From contig JAEUNV010000587.1 in the NCBI GenBank assembly GCA_016790385.1, forward strand, positions 1 through 8,253: a DNA stretch of 8,253 nt, written 5' to 3'. The translations under genes and the position numbers were made by a program. The stretch comes from Zoogloea sp. Its GTDB lineage: Bacteria; Pseudomonadota; Gammaproteobacteria; Burkholderiales; Rhodocyclaceae. Each line of letters starts with the position of its first letter. Position 1 is the first letter of the stretch. Below the pieces are notes generated by a model, which was not told the origin of the DNA, did no database searches, and saw only the letters and a list, made by a program, of their open reading frames with translations. Below, piece after piece: positions 5,397-8,253 of this stretch.

Positions 5397-5520
5397 AGCC
5401 ACCTGGCATGGGGCTGGTGGAATGCGTTCTATTTACGGACGGGGGGCGATCCCCACGGCGTCATAGCGGTTCTCATTGCTAGCAATTAGCAGACCCGAAA
5501 AAAGGAGCGTTCAGGTGGCT
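5397..5520. promoter_or_regulatory. Upstream region of the PEP-CTERM gene with a separated 9-base inverted repeat
   Basis: AGCCACCTG (5397-5405) and CAGGTGGCT (5512-5520) are exact reverse complements about 106 bases apart, bracketing the region just upstream of the PEP-CTERM ribosome site. Within lie a GGGG/CCCC symmetric element (5443-5454) and the palindrome listed separately. The area is more AT-rich than its surroundings (for example TAAATA on the - strand near 5430), so the promoter is likely here. I could not fix -35/-10 boxes, and no sigma-54 -24/-12 match (TGGCAC-N5-TTGC) was found. Confidence 0.3.
5475..5491. promoter_or_regulatory. Perfect palindrome, possible operator for the PEP-CTERM gene
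   Basis: ATTGCTAGCAAT (5475-5486) is a perfect 12-base palindrome. It overlaps a second symmetric element, TGCTA-GCAAT-TAGCA (5477-5491). It lies about 105-120 bases upstream of the PEP-CTERM start codon in an intergenic AT-rich stretch. Such symmetry fits a dimeric helix-turn-helix regulator, but the protein is unknown. Confidence 0.4.
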
Positions 5521-5602
5521 GAAAATTAACATAAATTTGTGACTTGTCCCGTAACAGAGGCGCGCGGTGTAAAGAATGTCGACAATGCCGGCGGTGTCAG
5601 AA

Positions 5603-5621
5603 GTCAGCTTGAACAGCTGAC
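5603..5621 (-). terminator. Stem-loop overlapping the selO stop codon
   Basis: GTCAGCT (5603-5609) and AGCTGAC (5615-5621) are perfect 7-base arms around a 5-base loop (TGAAC). The selO stop codon (5604-5606 on the - strand) lies inside the stem. No T-tract follows directly; a T6 run occurs about 100 bases further on (- strand, around 5499-5504) without its own stem. It may protect the 3' end or weakly terminate. Confidence 0.35.
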
Positions 5622-7088
5622 AGACAGTCCTTCCGCCCAGTCGGGAGGGGGGGCGGCGAAGCGTTCGTATTCCGGTTGTTCGTCGAAGGGACGGCACAGG
5701 CAGTCATGGACGGCCGCGACTTCGCTGTAGTCCCCTGCGCGGGCCGCCCGGATGGCCGACTCCGCGATCCAGTTGCGCAGAATGTACTTGGGATTGACGG
5801 CCCGCATGCCGGCCTGACGCTCGGCGTCGGCGCGGCCTTCCGCGCCCAGTCGGGCACGCCAGAGGGCAATCCAGGCGTCGGCGGCAGCCCGGTCGATGAA
5901 GAGATCGCGCACCGGGGCGTCGGCGGCGACGCGGCCGGCGCCTTCCGCCTGCGAGGGCAGGCGGCTGAGCTGGCGGAAAAACTGGGTGTAGTCGGGATGC
6001 TGGCTCTGGAGCAGAGCGAAGGTTTCTCCGACGAAGTCCTCATCACCGGGCAGGGCTTGGGCAAAGCCGAGCTTGGCGCGGGTGAGGTCCATGAAGTGGC
6101 GCTCGAAAGCCGGGGCGTAGCTTTCCTCGATGGCGGCCTGAACGGCGGCCTGATCGCCGATCAGGGGTGCCAGGGCGCGGCCCAGGGCATAGAGGTTCCA
6201 GTGGCCGATCTGCGGTTGGGACTGGTAGCTGTAGCGTCCGTCAGCATCGGAGTGGTTGCAGATGTGGCCGGCGTCGAAGGCGTCCATGAAGCCGAAGGGG
6301 CCGTAGTCGAGGGTCAGGCCGAGGATGGACATGTTGTCGGTGTTCATCACGCCATGCATGAAGCCGACCGCCTGCCAGTGGGCGATCAGCTCTCCGGTGC
6401 GGCGGCCCACGTCGCGCAGCAGGGCATCGTAGGGATTTGCCGCGGCACGGCATTCGGGGCGGAAGCGCTCGATCACGTGGTCGGCGAGCTGGCGCAGTTC
6501 GTCCATCCGGCGCAGGACCCGCCAGTGTTCGAACGATCCGAAGCGGATGAAACTCGGTGCCAGTCGGGTGACGACGGCCGCCGTCTCGATGGTTTCGCGG
6601 CGTACCGGTGCGCTGGACCCGACCACGCACAAGGCCCGGGTGGTGGGGATGCCGAGGCCGGCCATGGCCTCCGAGCACAGGTACTCGCGAATGCTCGAAC
6701 GTAGTACGGCGCGGCCGTCGGCGAAGCGGGAATAGGGTGTCTGCCCGGCGCCCTTGAGCTGGATTTCCCAGCCGCTGTCCGGGCCGGCCACTTCGCCCAG
6801 GAGATGAGCCCGGCCATCGCCAAGCTGCCCGGCCCAGACACCGAACTGGTGGCCGGAATAGACGGCGGCGAGGGGGTCGCTGCCGGGCAGGGGTTGGTTA
6901 CCCGCAAAGAACTGGGGAAAGTCCGGGCGGGCCAGCTCGGCCGGGTCGAGACCGATCAGTCGGGCGACCTCGGTGCTGGCCGCCACAAGGTAGGGGCGCG
7001 GCAAGGGCTCGGGGGCCAGGCGGGTGTAAAAACTCGCCGGCATGCGCGCGAAGGCGTTGTCGAAGGGCAGGGTTTCGAGGGTGTGCAT
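5604..7088 (-). CDS. selO: Protein adenylyltransferase SelO (YdiU/UPF0061 family)
   Basis: 494 residues from the ATG at 7086-7088, which begins [14 protein letters not shown], the usual SelO N-terminus. An in-frame TTG at 7130 would add 14 Pro/Arg-rich residues; neither start has a strong ribosome site, so the ATG is preferred on family grounds. SelO has an inverted pseudokinase fold and transfers AMP from ATP to Ser, Thr or Tyr of target proteins, with a role in redox stress in E. coli. Hallmarks (numbered from the ATG): [17 protein letters not shown] (77-93), [11 protein letters not shown] (111-121), [13 protein letters not shown] (125-137), the core [10 protein letters not shown] (245-254) with N249 and D251, [10 protein letters not shown] (260-269) with D261 as metal-ligand candidate, ICNHSD (276-281), and NPKYILRNW near 432-440. 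The C-terminus is VSCSS, with the Cys at the position of selenocysteine in animal SELENOO. Full length, no frameshift. Diverges from the histidine kinase gene. Confidence 0.97.
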   Translation of the reverse strand: MHTLETLPFDNAFARMPASFYTRLAPEPLPRPYLVAASTEVARLIGLDPAELARPDFPQFFAGNQPLPGSDPLAAVYSGHQFGVWAGQLGDGRAHLLGEVAGPDSGWEIQLKGAGQTPYSRFADGRAVLRSSIREYLCSEAMAGLGIPTTRALCVVGSSAPVRRETIETAAVVTRLAPSFIRFGSFEHWRVLRRMDELRQLADHVIERFRPECRAAANPYDALLRDVGRRTGELIAHWQAVGFMHGVMNTDNMSILGLTLDYGPFGFMDAFDAGHICNHSDADGRYSYQSQPQIGHWNLYALGRALAPLIGDQAAVQAAIEESYAPAFERHFMDLTRAKLGFAQALPGDEDFVGETFALLQSQHPDYTQFFRQLSRLPSQAEGAGRVAADAPVRDLFIDRAAADAWIALWRARLGAEGRADAERQAGMRAVNPKYILRNWIAESAIRAARAGDYSEVAAVHDCLCRPFDEQPEYERFAAPPPDWAEGLSVSCSS

Positions 7089-7165
7089 GATGGTCCGGTC
7101 GTGGGGCTGGCGTGGTTGTGGGTCGGGCAATTTGCCTGCCAGGGATAGGCTAAGCTGCGGGCCGG

Positions 7166-7180
7166 GGCGCGGGAGGCGCC
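7166..7180 (+). promoter_or_regulatory. Small GC hairpin in the divergent selO/kinase intergenic region
   Basis: GGCGC (7166-7170) and GCGCC (7176-7180) are inverted arms around GGGAG, about 55 bases before the kinase ATG. Nearby are CTAAGCT (7150-7156) and a TATGGTATGGT repeat (7204-7214), either of which could belong to a promoter; I cannot pair them with convincing -35 boxes. The divergent promoters for selO and the kinase should lie between 7089 and 7235. Confidence 0.25.
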
Positions 7181-7235
7181 ATCCGCAAATCCGACTAAAT
7201 CAGTATGGTATGGTTCCGCGGGCTCCGGGGGAAGC

Positions 7236-8253
7236 ATGAATGAGCACACGATGAAGGCCGCCGAGGCCACCGCGGCGGCGGTCGACCTCAAGCGCAACCT
7301 GTTGCTGCGGGTGAGCCTGTTTGCCCTGCTCATCGGTCTTGCCGCCGGGGCGGTCGTTTTACAGCAGGCGGTGGCGCGCATCGACACGCATATCCAGCGC
7401 ACCGGCAGTACGGTCGAGCGGCTGATTGCCGGAGAGGCGGATCAGAAGCGAGATGCCTTCCGGCGCAGCCTGGAGGGAATGGACCTGAGTTCGCTCGACG
7501 GCATCGCGCCGCTGCTGGGGATCTGTGTGGCGGTGGAGGACATCTACAAGCGCGCGGTGGTGGCTCGCTGTTTCCATGACGGAGGCGCGGCACCGGGTGC
7601 CGTGCGTTGGCTGCTGGCCCGGCTGATCGGGCCCGATCTGCGCTATCGAGGCGTGATCGGGCAGTATCCGGGCGTCAAGGTGGGGGAGTTTGTCGTCACG
7701 CCCGATCTGGACAGCGAGAGCGTGGTGGTGTGGAGCCAGATCCGCACGGTGCTCGGTATGACGTTCGGCATCCTGCTGCTCAACCTGCTGATCTACCGGC
7801 CCGTGCGCCGCGCCCTGCGGCCGGCCGATCAGATCCTGGCGGTACTGGCGCGGATGGAGGCCGGTGAGCTTTCGGCGCGCATGCCGCGCCCCCGCTTGAT
7901 CGAATTGCGCCGCATTGCGGCCGGTTTCGATCACCTCGCCGAGCAATTGCAGAAGACCCTCGCGTCCCAGCGCCAGCTTGCCATGCGGCTGCTGGCCGTG
8001 CGCGAGGAAGAGCGCCGGCGCCTGGCCCGGGAGCTGCACGACGAGTTTGGCCAATGTCTTGCCTCCATCGGCGCGGAGGCGGCATTCATCGGCGGCCGCG
8101 CCGAAACGCGTGATCCGGAATTGCTGCCCGCGGCCCGTGCAATCGCCGCGGTGACGGCCCACATGATGGAGAGCCTGCAGGGCATCCTCCTGCAACTGCG
8201 CCCGGTGGGGCTGGAGGAGTTCGGCCTGGGCGCGGCCCTTGAGGCCCTGGTGG
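7236..8253 (+). CDS. MoxY/NarX-type sensor histidine kinase, 5' part (3' end outside the window)
   Basis: 339 codons are visible from ATG 7236 with no stop before the window ends; a GGGGGA site sits just upstream. Layout: short cytoplasmic N-terminus; transmembrane helix 1 (about 22-44); periplasmic domain (45-170) with two Cys (C97 in LGICVAV, C112 in ARCFHDG); transmembrane helix 2 (about 171-187); HAMP region (188-240) with RPVRRALRP and LARMEAGELSARMP; then the HisKA_3 box VREEERRRLARELHDEFGQ with the predicted phosphorylated His at residue 268. The periplasmic part plus the VWSQIRTVLG...RALRP junction resembles the LapD/MoxY N-terminal domain found in methanol-oxidation regulator MoxY. 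HisKA_3 kinases (NarX, UhpB, DegS-like) normally pair with a LuxR/NarL-type response regulator, expected just to the right. The ATP-binding domain is off the window. The signal sensed is unknown. Confidence 0.9.
   Translation, partial: MNEHTMKAAEATAAAVDLKRNLLLRVSLFALLIGLAAGAVVLQQAVARIDTHIQRTGSTVERLIAGEADQKRDAFRRSLEGMDLSSLDGIAPLLGICVAVEDIYKRAVVARCFHDGGAAPGAVRWLLARLIGPDLRYRGVIGQYPGVKVGEFVVTPDLDSESVVVWSQIRTVLGMTFGILLLNLLIYRPVRRALRPADQILAVLARMEAGELSARMPRPRLIELRRIAAGFDHLAEQLQKTLASQRQLAMRLLAVREEERRRLARELHDEFGQCLASIGAEAAFIGGRAETRDPELLPAARAIAAVTAHMMESLQGILLQLRPVGLEEFGLGAALEALV

Noticed and set aside
5372..5420. Sigma-54 promoter for the PEP-CTERM gene, expected from some exosortase regulons
   Set aside because: The nearest - strand candidate, TGGCTACATGCGCAT, does not keep the TTGC at -12 and would run into the ribosome site. 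No better match was found in the gap.
5496..5535. AAAAAAGGAG followed by GTG GCT GAA AAT TAA on the + strand, like a ribosome site with a tiny ORF
   Set aside because: Only four codons long with no conserved neighbour; most likely chance in an AT-rich gap.
5604..5606. Selenocysteine (UGA) read-through at the selO end
   Set aside because: The penultimate position is a normal Cys codon followed by Ser-Ser and then the stop. The protein already has the full family length, so no recoding is needed.
5676..6704. 342-codon + strand open frame opposite selO
   Set aside because: selO on the other strand is a full-length match to a well-known family, so this is a shadow frame.
7359..8195. 278-codon - strand open frame opposite the histidine kinase
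   Set aside because: The + strand frame continues past the window end with HAMP and HisKA_3 motifs. The - strand product is His/Gln/Arg-rich and motif-free.

Overview
The window is GC-rich, densely coded bacterial chromosome. Gene content suggests a betaproteobacterium, most likely of the Rhodocyclales (Azoarcus/Thauera/Zoogloea type). The pointers are a PEP-CTERM surface protein, a short CcoG/FixG-like iron-sulfur membrane protein, a MoxY-type sensor kinase and a SelO protein, together with the GC-rich codon use. This assignment is inferred from remembered family distributions, not from a search. I see no tRNA, rRNA, CRISPR array, insertion sequence, phage gene or integration scar.

Left part, + strand. 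The 3' end of a two-part protein of unknown function runs in from the left edge (to 447). After a 183-base gap comes a tightly overlapping three-gene cluster (631-2494). It encodes a small membrane protein, a polytopic membrane protein with two [4Fe-4S] ferredoxin-type clusters (CcoG/FixG/NapH-like core, no C-terminal Ig-like domain), and a four-helix CopD-like membrane protein. The stop/start overlaps (1 and 4 bases) imply one transcript and translational coupling. A role in membrane electron transfer or metal (copper) handling is a reasonable but unproven reading.

Middle, - strand. A GT-B fold glycosyltransferase (2533-3600) converges on the cluster, and a hairpin fills almost the whole gap between the two stop codons. 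Upstream of it, on the same strand, lies a secreted Kelch/beta-propeller-like protein with a degenerate PEP-CTERM sorting tail (3896-5371). PEP-CTERM proteins are processed by an exosortase in bacteria that make exopolysaccharide, so a neighbouring glycosyltransferase fits. A hairpin and a 295-base gap nevertheless argue for separate transcription units.

Right part. SelO (UPF0061/YdiU), the protein AMPylase with a pseudokinase fold, is on the - strand (5604-7088). Diverging from it on the + strand is the first 339 codons of a sensor histidine kinase with two transmembrane helices, a periplasmic domain, HAMP and a HisKA_3 phosphoacceptor box. It runs off the right edge. Its response regulator would be expected just beyond the window.

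I do not see a clearly new defence or mobile system. The items most worth checking are the three-gene iron-sulfur/CopD membrane cassette, the PEP-CTERM Kelch protein with its palindrome-bearing upstream region, and several hairpins placed exactly at gene ends.
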